DNA of 64,000 nt from Tomocerus qinae. Lineage: Eukaryota; Arthropoda; Collembola; Entomobryomorpha; Tomoceridae. Below are positions 23,054 through 35,320 of this stretch, piece after piece. Positions within the stretch are counted from its first letter, which is position 1; the number at the start of each line of letters is the position of its first letter. Both the position numbers and the translations under genes were made by a program. The notes beneath the pieces are model-generated. The model was given only the letters and a program-made list of their open reading frames with translations, ran no database searches and had not been told where the DNA came from. The stretch is from contig CM034546.1 in NCBI GenBank assembly GCA_020055645.1, positions 66,216,001 to 66,280,000 of the forward strand. The letters are read 5' to 3'.

Positions 23054-24193
23054 TTTAATTAGTAAAGTTCAACAACTGTTAACCATTAACAGTTTTGTGA
23101 ATGTTATGTAATTCAGTACGTCGTTCGAATGACAAATGAAACCACAGTTAGTATCCTTCAATACATTTATTTTGGTGCATTTGCTATACAATACTAATAT
23201 AATTAAATGTGATAGAAAGGTTTTTTAGTAAATAATATTCATTTCTACAACATATGTTAATATAAGAGGCGGAGGCCAATATAAGGTTTATGGAGTAAAC
23301 ATTTTTAGAGATGAGATGAACACATTAGAAAGGATAAAGTAACGCGCATTAAAGAAATAATGCATAACAGAATACTTGTGCATACAGTGCAATGAAGTAT
23401 TTTAATAGAATGATTCTCTAACGTTGTGTGAATGGGTGCAAATTGCAAAAATGCATGTTGTTGCCTTATGTAATGCATGCGATATGGTCTTGTTATAAAG
23501 ATGTAAAACACCTATTCTATAAGCAATCTATAATATAAGAATTAAAGCTCAGTATAATATAATGAGTGAATGTAGTATAGATATTGCACATTTGCATACT
23601 TGCTTGCTATAAAAGTCATGGTTCAATGTGATAGTCAGTCATGAAATGATTTCCATTATTCCTTATTCCTTGCAATAAATTTTTCAAATGATTTGGACAC
23701 TAATTGGAAACTAAATATAACCAGAAAAATTCGACTTTGATTCCCTAAAATATCTTCCACTTAGAATAGCAGTTACACACAATTGCATTCATTTGCATTT
23801 CTCTGTAAACACAAAACTAGCATTAAAGTGATAAAATTGCAAAATAATGCTATTTTTGGTTTATTTTCACATCCTTTATGTTTCACGGGTTACACGTGCA
23901 GTTTTTTTAAGAAGGTCAACTTTTCCATCACCTGATTCTCTACAAAGCAAGATATTGATATTCTACAGCGAAATGAGTTGATATTATACAGGCTGTAAAA
24001 TCTTTCAACAAAAATCTTGTTTCCGGAGGTCAACAAGTTTTCGGCACAGCAAGTCTACTTAAATGTTTTGAGACCGTATTTTCTTAAATAAGTATAAACA
24101 TTTTTGAGGGCTTGATTTTTTCTATATAATTGTTGGCAAATAAATACTATAGCATGACATATTATAGCATTATTGTCACACCCTACGAATAAG
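23054..24193. other. 5' flank of P450 copy 3
   Basis: No gene. Homologous to the 5' flanks of copies 2 and 4, with the shared blocks GAGGCGGAGGCCAATATAAG and TCCCTAAAATATCTTCCACTT. It ends with 'ATTGTCACACCCT.CGA.TAAGA', which also occurs just before the minisatellite downstream of copy 2's flank. Confidence 0.6.
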
Positions 24194-24301
24194 ATCCAAT
24201 AAACCAATTCGGTCCAATAAAGTTCAATTCGGGCCAGTAAAGTCCAGTTAAGTCCAATTCGGTCCAATAAAGTGCAGTAAAGTCCAATTCGGTCCAATAA
24301 G
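24194..24301. repeat. Short array of the 20-bp minisatellite
   Basis: About five imperfect copies of the 'CCAATTCGGTCCAATAAAGT' unit, followed at once by the second F-box relic. Its place and unit match the longer array at 18975-19445, so the array predates the copy 3/copy 4 duplication and has changed in copy number since. Confidence 0.85.
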
Positions 24302-24560
24302 CCTTTTCAATTTGAATCGAAATTTTTGCTCTCCTTTTCACATTTGGATGGACGATCGGAGAATTTTTTAACCGCGTAATAATTTCATATCTGTTAGTAC
24401 AATTAATGTAATTCAAACTTGAAAATTTAATTTGCTTGACTGCTAAAAAGTGGTTTATTGACCATGGGTTATATTCTCAACCATCCTCAGCAATGGAGAA
24501 CGCAGAGAAGGGTAAAATGCCGTCATCTGCATCCGGAAATACTAGGAAGAATTTCACATG
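24299..24560 (-). pseudogene. Second relic of the F-box gene's last exon
   Basis: About 260 bp align to 12130-12425 of the F-box gene, with shared words CATTTGGATGGACGATCGGA, GAATTTTTTAACC, CCATGGG.TATA.TC, CAGCAATGGAGAA and GGAAGAATTTCACA. Frameshifts and gaps remove any open frame. Immediately to the right the sequence jumps to DNA homologous to about 14260, so the 5' part of the F-box gene was deleted. Confidence 0.8.
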
Positions 24561-25684
24561 AATGTAATGTTAATTGTAAAACGGAAATTTGTTATTGTAA
24601 AATTTGTATTTTGAAATGGAAGAAGAAATAGGAGAACTAGAGCAAAGAATAACCATCCTGATTCACAATTTTAAGAACTTTTGTTATACTGGCACATCAT
24701 TAGCACTACAATAGTATTATGTATAGTTATTTATATAGCTATATCTAGCATTTCGTCCCTTAAGGATGGAAAAAGCCAATATCCTTTTTTGTTTGGTGCA
24801 GGAAGTAGCCTAACTCCACTAACAGGCTTTTTCTGCAACCAAACAAAAAATGGATATTGGCTTTTTAAAGTTATGGGATGTTATCCCATAACAAATTATG
24901 ATAAGGTTTACGCAACGATTACTTACTCTGCGCTCTGACAAAAATGCTAAGTACTGCATACTAATACTGTATTTATTTACAACCTATACTTTTACTAAAA
25001 TCAAGACCTATTAAATTGAGAATGAAAGAAAGGACAACTACTTGTGTGGAAATAATATTTATAGTGAGTATTTTACATTGCACAAAGGTAGTTTTATTTG
25101 TAACTGGGACCCCAGATATATCTAATTATTATAAACTAGTGAAGCCAGCAAAGGGGCGAACCTGGCACTGAAGAAAAATTAAACAGGCCACCCATCACAG
25201 TAATAAAAACAATTCCGAGTCAAATAGAAAAGTTCCTACATCAAACTAATAACTGTATTTCGTAGTGTCTAATACAGGAAATAATAAAAGACTGTTTTTA
25301 ATAAACACCCCAGAATGTTCCCCTTTAAAATCAGAAAAATATGATTCCGGGATTTTGGAAAACGAACTGCCTTCTTAGATGGAGGGAGCATGCGCATTTT
25401 GCTTTCATGGCATGAGACGTGCATATATTACGTTTATAGTTGATGGGAGGAGGCGATGTCCAACAGAGTTACAGCTAGCACTTGCGCTACACTTCGGTGA
25501 GGGGGTTTTAGGTTACGTAATAAATGCAGTTTTCCTAGGCTATCCTACCAAGACATAGATAGTCAGGTATTTGCGCGATTATATTATAGAATTAAACAAA
25601 GACATGGCATTTATTGTACAAACACATTCTCCAGACTTGTATGCAAATGTTTGCATTTCAAATTACATAAATGTATTTTTTCTT
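24561..25684. other. 3' flank of P450 copy 4, with insertions
   Basis: The region aligns with the spacer beside P450 copy 2. It is interrupted by a hairpin at about 24768-24868 (arms AAAAAGCCAATATCC and complement, extended by TTTTTGTTTGGT) and by about 450 bp at 25140-25590 that are absent from the other copies and show no clear ends. Confidence 0.5.
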
Positions 25685-28600
25685 TTATAGTCGCTCGGAT
25701 AATATTATTTTGTGCTCAACTGGTGCATTAACACTACCTGGAACATATTTCATCGGTGGAGTGGGTTCTGACGGATCGAATTCAACTTTAAATTTCTGAA
25801 ACAACATCACTGTAAATAGAAAGAGTTCATCTTTGGCTAAAGACTCTCCCGGACAAACTCTCCTCCCAGTTGCAAATGGAATCAAAGCCGGATTACGAAT
25901 TACTTCTGTTTCGTCTTTATTTAAGAATCTCTCCGGTCTAAAGCTTTCTGGGTCCCCCCAAACATCCGGGTCGTGCATAACACCGTGCAGGTTACTAGCG
26001 ATCATAGTTCCTTTTGAAATTAAATATCCGCGAAATTGAACATCTTCGGTAGCTTCATGAAATATTCCGATAGGAAGAACGGAAGAAAATCGCAATACTT
26101 CCATTATGAACGCCTCAACGAATGGCAAACTTTACCAAGAACCACAGGTACAGTCAATCAACCCACATTCATTTCCTTACTATTAGAAGCAATACTATTT
26201 TATTAAGGTTGGGTTTACGGTTTTCCATTACTCGCAAAATCCTTCTACCTCCATTACCCCAAGGCGTACGAACCCAAATTTGAAATTGATGATTCTTCAA
26301 CTTATTACCTACTGAACCTAGGTCTTAGAATTTTTTTAAAAGGAAATAATCATTTTGTAGACATAACAGCTCTAGTGTATACAGTATACAATACAAATAC
26401 AATTAATGTTTTCGATAATGTATCCCAATGTACTAAATTTAGCACATGAAGGTATGCGTTGGGGTAGAATATTGAAAACATTAATACACTACTGCATGAC
26501 TCTAACATGAAATGACTGTGAGTTCATGTTTTATATTTCTCTACGGCGCGAGAGTGGGCAGTATTTAGTAAAAGGTGAAACCCGTAGAACCAGCCTTAAT
26601 GTTTTAGTACTTACAGTTGCCGATCTTTTAATGAAGGTTGTTGCTTAAATTGCATGTAGTTAGAGATAACATCCCATAATTTTTCTTGTTTCACTGGGTG
26701 ATGGGCCGTTAAAAATACAAGCCATTTTATAGTGGTAGATAGAGTCCCCGAACCACCGAGGAAAATGTCATGTAGACTGTAAACCATATTTTCCTCTACA
26801 AATCAAATACATATTCAAAAAGTCAGTATACATTAATCAATGGTGTGTTTACAAAATAGCAATGTTATTTAGTAAATTATTGCGAAATTAGGTTTTTTGT
26901 CATAATACCTACCCCCAGTTTTTCCAAAAAATGATGATTTTTCATCGGTGGTAGTTTCAATTTTTTGCAAGTAGCAATCAATCAAATTTCTTTGAATTCC
27001 CTTCTGGTAAGTATCTTTGTGGTGATCGATAATTTCTTTTATGTACTCTAGAACCGGATTCGAATTCTTCTTGAAATGATTTAAGCCAGATAAGTCAGGA
27101 AATATTTTCGCCACTTTGTAGAAAAATACGAGTATCCCTTGTGTGGCAGGATTTGAGGTACATCTAGTGTTTTTGTACAAAAAGTATGAGATAATAGGTC
27201 ATTTTATTTATTCTATACCATATTACCTACACGATTCACCCCCACATTGACAACACCTTTTTGTCAAACCCCTTTTGTCAACACAACTATTGCAAGATTT
27301 TTTTCAACACCTTTTTGTCAACAAGTTATAGTATATATATCCTTATATATAGTGTATGTTTTACAGGAGCTTAAGGAACCGTGGGTGGCACACAGTTATC
27401 TGAGTAGATTGATAGAGTAGACTGTCTGTGATCTGGAAATGAAATGGACAATTCGGGGAAGGAATCAAAGGCTGGGTAGATGGTAGACATTCTTCCCATG
27501 ACCCAAATTATAGTCACACACTTTTATGGCATTAGGTAAATACAGTGGAAATAAAGAGCCCATGTTGCTGAACTCCAAACTTAAATGATACTAAAGGTTA
27601 TGATGTATTTTATTTTTATCTTACTCATTCATGTGATCCATAATTTTTAAAATTTTAGGGTCGTTTAATTCAAATCGTTCTCCCGCTACAATTGCCCATA
27701 GAACATTTAGTATGGTTATATTAAATACGTTGTCAGTAGAAATAGGACTTCCACAGGTTTTCCTCAAATGTTCAACAAGTTCATTTCCTTCGTGTAATAT
27801 TAGATTTTCGACCGGCACTCCATTACGAAATCCGGATTGAATATAAGAAAATGCTAATCGACGCTGCTCCATCCAGGTTGTCCCAGTTGAAGTTATTATT
27901 CCTATAAACATTTTGGACCAATTATGACTATTTATTACTTCTTGTAGTATTCTTCTCTTAACTTGCTAATCTAATAGACAGCTAATAATATATTAAAAGA
28001 ATCAAACAAAAGGTTCAAGCTTGAAAGGTAGACTTTTTGAAAGTAATTTGTACTATTTGTAGTAAGTAGTAATAGTAGTAAACATTTAATATTTAAGTAG
28101 TAAATATGAAATGTTTAATTAATATGATATTAAATTATTAAATTGCAATAATTACTACCATTATAAGTAGTAAATACTACATACTGATTGTATAATTTAT
28201 ATTGTTGACAGTACATTTATTTATATTTAATGAATAATTAAGGACAATATCATGGATTTTTTTATTTATGCAAGAAATATTAATGAAAGTAATCTACATT
28301 CAACGTAAATTTAATTGCAATGCTTAACTAAGTATATTTATTACAGTTCAAATAGAAAATATTGAATCCTTAGTTAATTAATTTACAAAATGTCCATGAT
28401 TATGTACCACAAAGATAACTTGAATTAAACGAACCTTTGTTTAGTGCGTAATGTTGAAAAAGAGGTCGCCCACTCATTGGAATCATACTAAAAGCTTCTT
28501 TAATAAGTCCATGGTCATTTAAAAAAATTGATCTGAAATAATGTATTTTGCGTAAAAAATTTCTTAAATATAAATAAACACAGAATTAATAATAATAATG

Positions 28601-28969
28601 CTAATTATAATTGTAATAATTCATCTGTTTTCTTAAATGTTAGTAGTACTACTGTGGATGTTGGAAATTTACCTTTTGGGCCCAAGATCTATTCGAATAA
28701 TATTCCCGTATCGGTTTTTCATAGCCATGACACTTTTGTAAGGTTCCAATCCTACTTGTATAAAGTTTCCAAAAATTGGAAAGCTAAACGGGCCTTTAAA
28801 ATAGAAAAGTACATCCCAAATCTAAGAAATAGTCATTACCATTTGAATATATGAAACTGAAATAAAGTATTTACTCACCAGGAGGAAAATTTGACGGATT
28901 TCTTTGCAAATATATTAAATAAACTAGAAGAAATGGAACCAAAATAAATAATAACAACAATAATTCCAT
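25685..28969 (-). CDS. Cytochrome P450, clan 2 type, copy 4 (seven exons, 487 aa), I-helix Glu replaced by Gly
   Basis: Exons on the minus strand: 28969-28879, 28793-28673, 28532-28435, 27901-27625, 27163-26913, 26795-26615, 26129-25685; 1464 nt, intact. Motifs: C-helix TTWMEQRR, I-helix GGSGTLS (Gly where Glu/Asp is usual), K-helix EVLR, PERF, haem loop FATGRRVCPG (Cys432; Ser-to-Ala relative to the other copies). It is the most diverged copy in exon 4 (GERFELNDPKILKIMDHMNE; LRKTCGSP). Intron 6 holds a piggyBac-like MITE. Intron 5 is shortened, and intron 4 contains a run of 'ACACCTTTTTGTCAA' words instead of the fold-back found in copies 2 and 3. The exon 7 acceptor is a weak 'taaag'. Confidence 0.87.
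26203..26599. mobile_element. piggyBac-like MITE with TTAA target site, intron 6 of P450 copy 4
   Basis: TTAA at 26203-26206 and 26596-26599 flanks inverted ends GGTTGGGTTTACGG and GGCTGGTTCTACGG (as read inward from each side). The element body is 389 bp with no coding frame. The same intron in copies 1-3 is short and lacks it. TTAA duplication is the piggyBac signature; the class is inferred from that alone. Confidence 0.7.
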
Positions 28970-30149
28970 GTTTACAAGTAAAAGTCAACAGAATTAATCC
29001 CTAACAGATTTGTGACTGTTATCAGTTATATAATTCTGAGAAATGAAACCACTATCTTTCAAAATATTTATGTTGGTGCAATTGTTATACAATAATATAA
29101 TTTTATGTTACTATAGGATATCTATCAATGTTTATTACCACAACATATGTTAACATAAGAGGCACAGACCAGGAGACGGTTTATGGAGTATATAATTTTT
29201 AACTGAGTAATTCTTTAACGTTGTGTGAATAGGTGCAATAAATGCGAAAAGGTTATGTTATATAGATGTAAATTACCTATGCTATAAGCATAGTATAATG
29301 TATAATATAAGAATTAAAGGTCAGTATATAATGAGTGCATGTAGTATAGATATTGCAAATTTGCATACTTGTTTATTATAAAGTCATGGTTCAATGTGAT
29401 GGTCAATCATGAAATGATTTCCATTATTCCTTCCTTATTCCTTGCAATGAATGTTTCTAAATATTTGGACATTAATTGGAAAATAAAAATAACTGGAAAA
29501 TTCGACGTTGATTCCCTAAAATATCTTCCACTTGGATTAGTAAATACAATTTGTAACCGTTTGTGTATTTCTGTTAAAACAAAACTGGCGTGAAAGTGAC
29601 AAAAATACAAAACAATACTACGTTTGTTTTTACATCTTTCATAACGGGTTACACTGTTACACGTTGTTTTTTTAACAAGGCCAACTTTTCCACCACCTGA
29701 CCCTCCACAAAGCAAGACAGCACACAAAATGAGTTGATATTATACAAGCTGTAAATCTTTCAACAAAAATCTTGTTTCCAGAGGTCAACAAGTTTTCCGC
29801 ACAACATGACTACTTAAAATGTTTTGAGACAGGGTTTTCTTAAATAATTAGTAAATATTTTTGGGCGATGTGTGTTTTCTATATAAATGCTTGTAAATAA
29901 ATATGCCATTTTATGCTATATTTCGATGATTCGATGTTGATTCAATAAGTCTAGAGAGTATTGTATTTTGTTCCCCGTCCGTAGGACGGGTTTATTAATA
30001 TAATCAAATATTTTAAAGATATAATTATTACTGTTTAACCAGGATTCTTTCTCAGAAAAATTGGCCAGCCCCTCCTTGATATCATATCCGATCTTTATCA
30101 TACACTTTTTTAATAACTTTTAAATCTAAATAATGCACAGCTACAGCCT
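28970..30149. other. 5' flank of P450 copy 4 and gap to the thioester gene
   Basis: No gene. Up to about 29830 it is homologous to the flanks of copies 2 and 3 ('TCCCTAAAATATCTTCCACTT', 'AAGCAAGACA'). No minisatellite or F-box relic follows, so the tandem array ends here. Confidence 0.55.
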
Positions 30150-33100
30150 TCAGCCCAAATAAGGTGTAAAAATAGAAACTTCGTAAAAGACACGTGCAGT
30201 CCTTGTAGTCTCGTAGTAGTCATAAATAAGAATAGAAGAAGGGGCCAGGTTGTCCACGTCGAACATACGAATTGCTTGCAGGTCAACAAATGTTTCTGAA
30301 TTTGTCAGGAAATTAAAATAGACATTCAATTTTGTGTGGTCATTTTTTTCTTCTACTCGCATCAAGTTTTTCACATTCAGTAACTGGGGGAGACTTTCCG
30401 ATTCAAAAATAAAGCCTGACGGAAGACTTACTTCAATCACTGCCATATTCGACTCATTTCCTTCCAAGAAAAGCGAACAAATACTCAGTTCCAGTATATT
30501 CTTATTCTGGTCAATTATTTTGACCTGGAATTCACAACATTCAATATATTATACCTAATTATTATTATTATTTATTATTATTTTATACATTTTATATTTT
30601 ATTTTATTATTTATTATTATTTTATTTATTAATTAGGTACAAAGTAAACTAATATTTTTAAATGGAGAATAATTAAGTGAAAAAACTTAGTTCCAGATAT
30701 AGTTGTACATTAGAAATTCTAATTGTTACCTGTGGAGTTATAGAAAATGAAGGTCTTGCAACTCCACTGTCTAGGTAATAACTCCAACTGAGCTGAGCCA
30801 TAGCCAATCCCATTCCAGAAGCTGTAAGTTACTTCTGTAATATCCGGTGGTAAAATATGTTCTTGTAAAGCCATTTTGTTATCATCAGTTACATCAAATA
30901 GTTGTGTCCCATTTTTGTAGTTTAGGATAACTTGCATTTGGTTTTTGGACACTGCGCGAGATGTGTGGATCAGTTCTTCATATTTTGCCAGAGCAGTCAA
31001 CCCAACAATTGTGTCCTGTGTTGACAGAAATCCACCGTTGGCATTTCGCTGTGCTACAAGCCATTTTGCAATTTTATTGCATTCCATTACTTCATCTCTT
31101 AAGATGTATATCAACAAACAATAAGCAGTCATCTCCACCGAAACAGGACGTTGTTCTTCTGATCTCGAAATATTTGATAATGAAGTTTTCTCGGAATTTA
31201 TTTTGTTCGTCCAAAAAATTTTCTGAGCCCTTTCATGTTTTTGTGATAGCTTTTCCACTTTTTTAAAGGCTGTATCTTTGTTTTGACTATTGGCTAAATG
31301 CAAAGCATAACACACGAGAATGATTGTGTAAGAATCGTCCAGCTCAGTTAGTTGGTTGGAAAGATATGATACAGCTTTCTCAATAGTTATTCTATACTCG
31401 GGAAAATTAACTGCTTCGAGAAAGGCCAAAAGGACATACACAGTTAATGCGACTCCCGAACCTGATCCTGATGTATTCAGGTATAATACTTTACCTTTTT
31501 CGGCGAAGTTCCCTTCCTCTGTTTGTAATCGGGATAAATATTTCAAAGAATCCTGAATTATATTTTCATCGATGGAAATATATCTTCTCGCTGAAATAAA
31601 TGATCTGACCACAAACGCTGTAAGCCAGGTTGAACCTACATAATCCGATTTTCCCCACGCCGAGAATGAACTATCAGAGTGGCGGTAAGTCAATTGTCTT
31701 TGGTATCCAATTTCTAAGAAGTTTACTGCTTTCCTTTTAATCTCCGGTGTCAAAGTCCCGGAAGCTGTCAAGTAATCCAGGATGACGATATCTGGAACAA
31801 AGTTCATCATATTCTGCTCGCCACAGCCACATGGCATTTGAATTAGACTGTCCAGATTGGCTATTATTGATCCCAGTAAATCCCCGACTACAGAAAATCT
31901 TACACTGTCCCCATCCTCAACTCTTTTATCGGGGAAAACTGCCGACAAATGAATCGTCTGTGGAATACCAGATTTGACGTCCAGCAAGACAGCTGAATTT
32001 TTCAATATTTTATCTCCACGTGGCTTGACTGTCAAGAATTGGGAAATTGCATCTCCGGCCATCGTTGTTCTCGCTTCGACTTGTAATTTGATTTCTCCTA
32101 CTTTAACTGGAACTATTGGAATTGTAATTGACGCTACTTTGTGAGGCAATAATTTCAAAGATTTCTGAATCGAAGTGTCAAGCATAGCTTTCCTTTCGAG
32201 GAAATTGAATTCCTTCTTTTCGTTCTTGAGAACTACGACTCCGGTTATTTCTTCATTTAAATAGTTGTGCAAAAGAATTTGCAGATTGAGTATTTCCCCT
32301 TTTACAACTGAGAATGGTAAATTCAAGGAGATGAAAAATGGCCGAAATGCTTCAAGGATTTGAGGGTTGAGAGTAACTCCGATTCCCAACTCCGAATTCA
32401 ATGAAAATCCTGTCAAGACCCACGAAGTCAAAGTATCTGGGACAGTTTTGGAAATTTCTATTTCTGTGTCAGTAGCCTCAATGGTTTCCCAAATCCAAGA
32501 CTCTGGAAAATTTTCTCGAACTCTTAAAGGTGCTTTCAAAGTCGAGATGCTGCAACAGATTGACGAACTGTGGAACCTTATTGGCATAAATTCATCATTA
32601 TCGTACAAACTTGTAGTTTCCTCTGTTGTTGTGCCGATCTCATTAAAGTCTAGTAAATAACAATTAGTGAAAATAGCAAGTTTTGATAACGCGAAAACAT
32701 CGATAACGGATCGTGGAAGAAAATGATTATTTGGTTGATCCTGAAGTTTGTCATCTAATGATGTAATAAGTTGGTTAATTCGGCTGCAGTCGATGTTTTT
32801 ATCATCTTTCAACAAAAGCACAGACTGGTCAACTCCCCGTAGAGCTACCGTCGAATTTGGATTTGTTTGTAATGAAAGTTTAATATTCTCTCCTGGTTCT
32901 ACTTTTGTGTTTGATAATTGAATTGTCAGATAATTCGATAATTTAGCTTCAACATTGTAGCTTAAAGAATCAGCGACAATTTCATTGTCAATACCAAATA
33001 TTGAGAATACAATAATTGTCACCTTAGTACCTCCGACATAATATTTTTCATCTACACTGATACTCAGCGTTGTTTCAGTTATTTCTTTAGAATAATTCAT

Positions 33101-34506
33101 CATTCCGAAATCAATAATTTTATGGCCAACAGTTGCCAAATAGTTGAGCTTGTGTATTGGTTTAGTTGATCTTATTCTAATAGTATTTTTGCTGTCTCTA
33201 ACAGCTTGAATATAAGCATCTGAAGGGGATAATATGCAACATTGTAGAGGTAATGAGAACTTTACTTTCAAATCTTTATACTCAGCAGACAACATCTCAA
33301 AGAAATGATTCTTGCCATCGTGTTTGTAGAGTGGATCGGTGGAGAGTGGAATAATGACTGAAAATGGGACTATTCCAGTTGAAGGAATGGATGATTTAAA
33401 AATCAAGTCTTCTTTCGCATATGGAAATTGGTAATGAAGCATAAAGGCATCCGCTCGGCTATCAGTAATTGGTGTACCGTCTTGAAGGGATATTTTGAAT
33501 GTGTAGTTTATCTCTAAACCAGGCTTGTAGGAAGAAGGTTGATCAATGACATCGATTTTGTAAGGATATTTGTACATTGTGACATTCGCTGTTCCAGATG
33601 CGCATCTTCCAACAGCATCTTCGGTTACCGTCGCTTCGATTCGCAATTCTTTGTCTATTTCGTCTGCAGTTAAAGTGGGATCCACATCAAAATCAACAAA
33701 CGTGGATCCATCCAGTGTCATTTTCTTTAGTGCTAATTTATATTTTCTGCTATATTTAGTGTCGTCGAATAATTGTACCCAAAGTTGTCCCTTGACTCCT
33801 TTTCCATAAGTGTACGTCGGTTTTATTTCCGCCTTTATTTTCGATGTTTCAAAAGTGATATACTTTGGAAGTTTAACCTCAACCTTAAACTTTGGCAAAA
33901 CATATTCTTCAACTGAAAATGACTCTTTTTCCATTCCGTCTTTAATTTTTGCGCTGATTTCCCAATCTCCTAAATTTGGTTCTTTTGATAGTATCATTTC
34001 TCCTGAAAACATCCCGTTGGATATCTTTTCATTTTTATGTAATCTAATAACGTTCTGCTGGGGATCCGATATTTTGATTTCAACCTCTTCGTTAGTAATA
34101 GGACGAAGTTGACGATCCAGAACGACAATTCGGTACTTGACAGTTTCACCAGGTTTGTAGATTAGTTTGTCCAGCTGAATTAAAATACCGATAGAGTTTG
34201 AACGTTTTTCAACCACTAATATTTTATTTGCATTGTACAATTCCTGTTTTGATTTTTTGGATTGCACTTTGACAGTCAAGCAGCATTCTTCATTAGGAAG
34301 TTCATTTACAGGAATTCCAAACATTTGCACTTTCCCTTTCGATACTAAACATTTCTCTGCATAATTGTGTATCTGTCCACAGGAAATATTAATACAAAAC
34401 ACTAGGTCTTGTTTTTGTTTTTCAAGGAAAATTGCCATATTGTAAATTTCATTAGGATGTATTTTTTGAGGCGAAATAATCGAAAACAGTAGAGACTTTC
34501 TGCTGT
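30150..34506 (-). CDS. Thioester-containing protein (alpha-2-macroglobulin/TEP family), frameshifted near the 3' end, 5' exon missing
   Basis: Secreted protease trap/opsonin family, extracellular immunity. A very large exon (34506-30730, minus) and a last exon (30524-30150) are visible. The acceptor 'tttttcttccag' ends at 34507, so the ATG at 34549 probably lies in an intron and the signal-peptide exon is missing. Features: N-terminal MG domains (ISPQKIHPNEIYNM, DKLIYKPGETVKYR), a variable Cys-poor middle, thioester motif PCGCGEQNMM with GCGEQ at 31828-31814, the alpha/alpha-toroid of the thioester domain, and a receptor-binding domain in the last exon (MAVIEVSLPSGF) ending in TPYLG. At about 30785-30800 the frame shifts by one: the family-like QLSWSYYLDSGVARPSF and the donor CAG|GTAACA are in another frame than the upstream 1,250 residues. 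It is a pseudogene or an assembly error. Cytosolic expression without a signal peptide would be odd. Confidence 0.85.
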
Positions 34507-34689
34507 CTGGAAGAAAAATCAAAACATAAAAAGTGGTTATTTTTATCATAATTACATTTACATAAGGAGTATCAGCAAACCACGTCGCTTCAGATAATGT
34601 TCATTAGATCATCATTTGACAATCAGTGTCATCAGAACCTCATCTGTATCATACAATGATGGGGAGCGGAACATCATTTGAATGTTCAG

Positions 34690-34860
34690 CAATGATTGCA
34701 AAACGCGATGCTGCGCTGTGCATCATCCAAGTACCCTCCAAACTATATCATAAGCAGCCGACGCCTCATCATTCATACGAGTCTGCGCTATGCGTCATCA
34801 AAGTACGATCCAGATTACATCCTAAGTAGCGGACGTCTCAACATTCTTCGTTGCGCATGC
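34690..34860. repeat. Left subterminal repeats of the 5.8-kb transposon
   Basis: Two imperfect ~85-bp units: TGCGCTGTGCATCATCCAAGTA at about 34712 and TGCGCTATGCGTCATCAAAGTA at about 34784, each followed by a TCC-AGAC/TAAGCAGC-GACG stretch. Such repeats are where CACTA-type transposases usually bind. Confidence 0.55.
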
Positions 34861-35320
34861 GTTTCTGGCAAGCCAACCCTGTGGTTGGCGGTTTGCATAA
34901 TTTATCGGCCATTTCAAGTTATTCCTGAATCGTGCGTGTTGATATTTACGTTCTCAATTTTGACAGCTGAAAACTTTTTCAGGTTTGATTATTTTATTTT
35001 GATAGGTTGGTTCAGATTGACTTCAAAGGTACTGTGAATTTATCCACCTTTAATTTAATTTATAATTTTGCTGTCAAGTCTGTGATCAATTGAAAACTAA
35101 TGTCACCTGATTTTTTCGCCACTTTAATAGTTTGTTTTCAGGTTTTCTAACTTTTGATTTTGAGCAACAAAATTTTTGGTAATTAACCTCAAGTTGAAAA
35201 GGATCTATTAATTTGTTATGAATATTAGTACGTTTTTAATTTAGTGCGCCAAATATATAATTATAATTGGTATGATAATAAAATGTAATTTTCATTTTTA
35301 AAATAGTCCCCCTCCATAAA

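Noticed and set aside
24055-24416. GLYWTELD-like repeated peptides
   Set aside because: Translation of the 20-bp minisatellite; the unit is not a multiple of three, so the peptide repeat is an artefact.
30961-34112. Plus-strand frames inside the thioester gene
   Set aside because: Shadows of the 3.8-kb coding exon on the opposite strand.
34507-34549. ATG at 34549 as true start of the thioester protein
   Set aside because: The first 14 codons overlap a strong polypyrimidine tract and AG, typical of an intron end, and give a poor signal peptide; kept only as an alternative.
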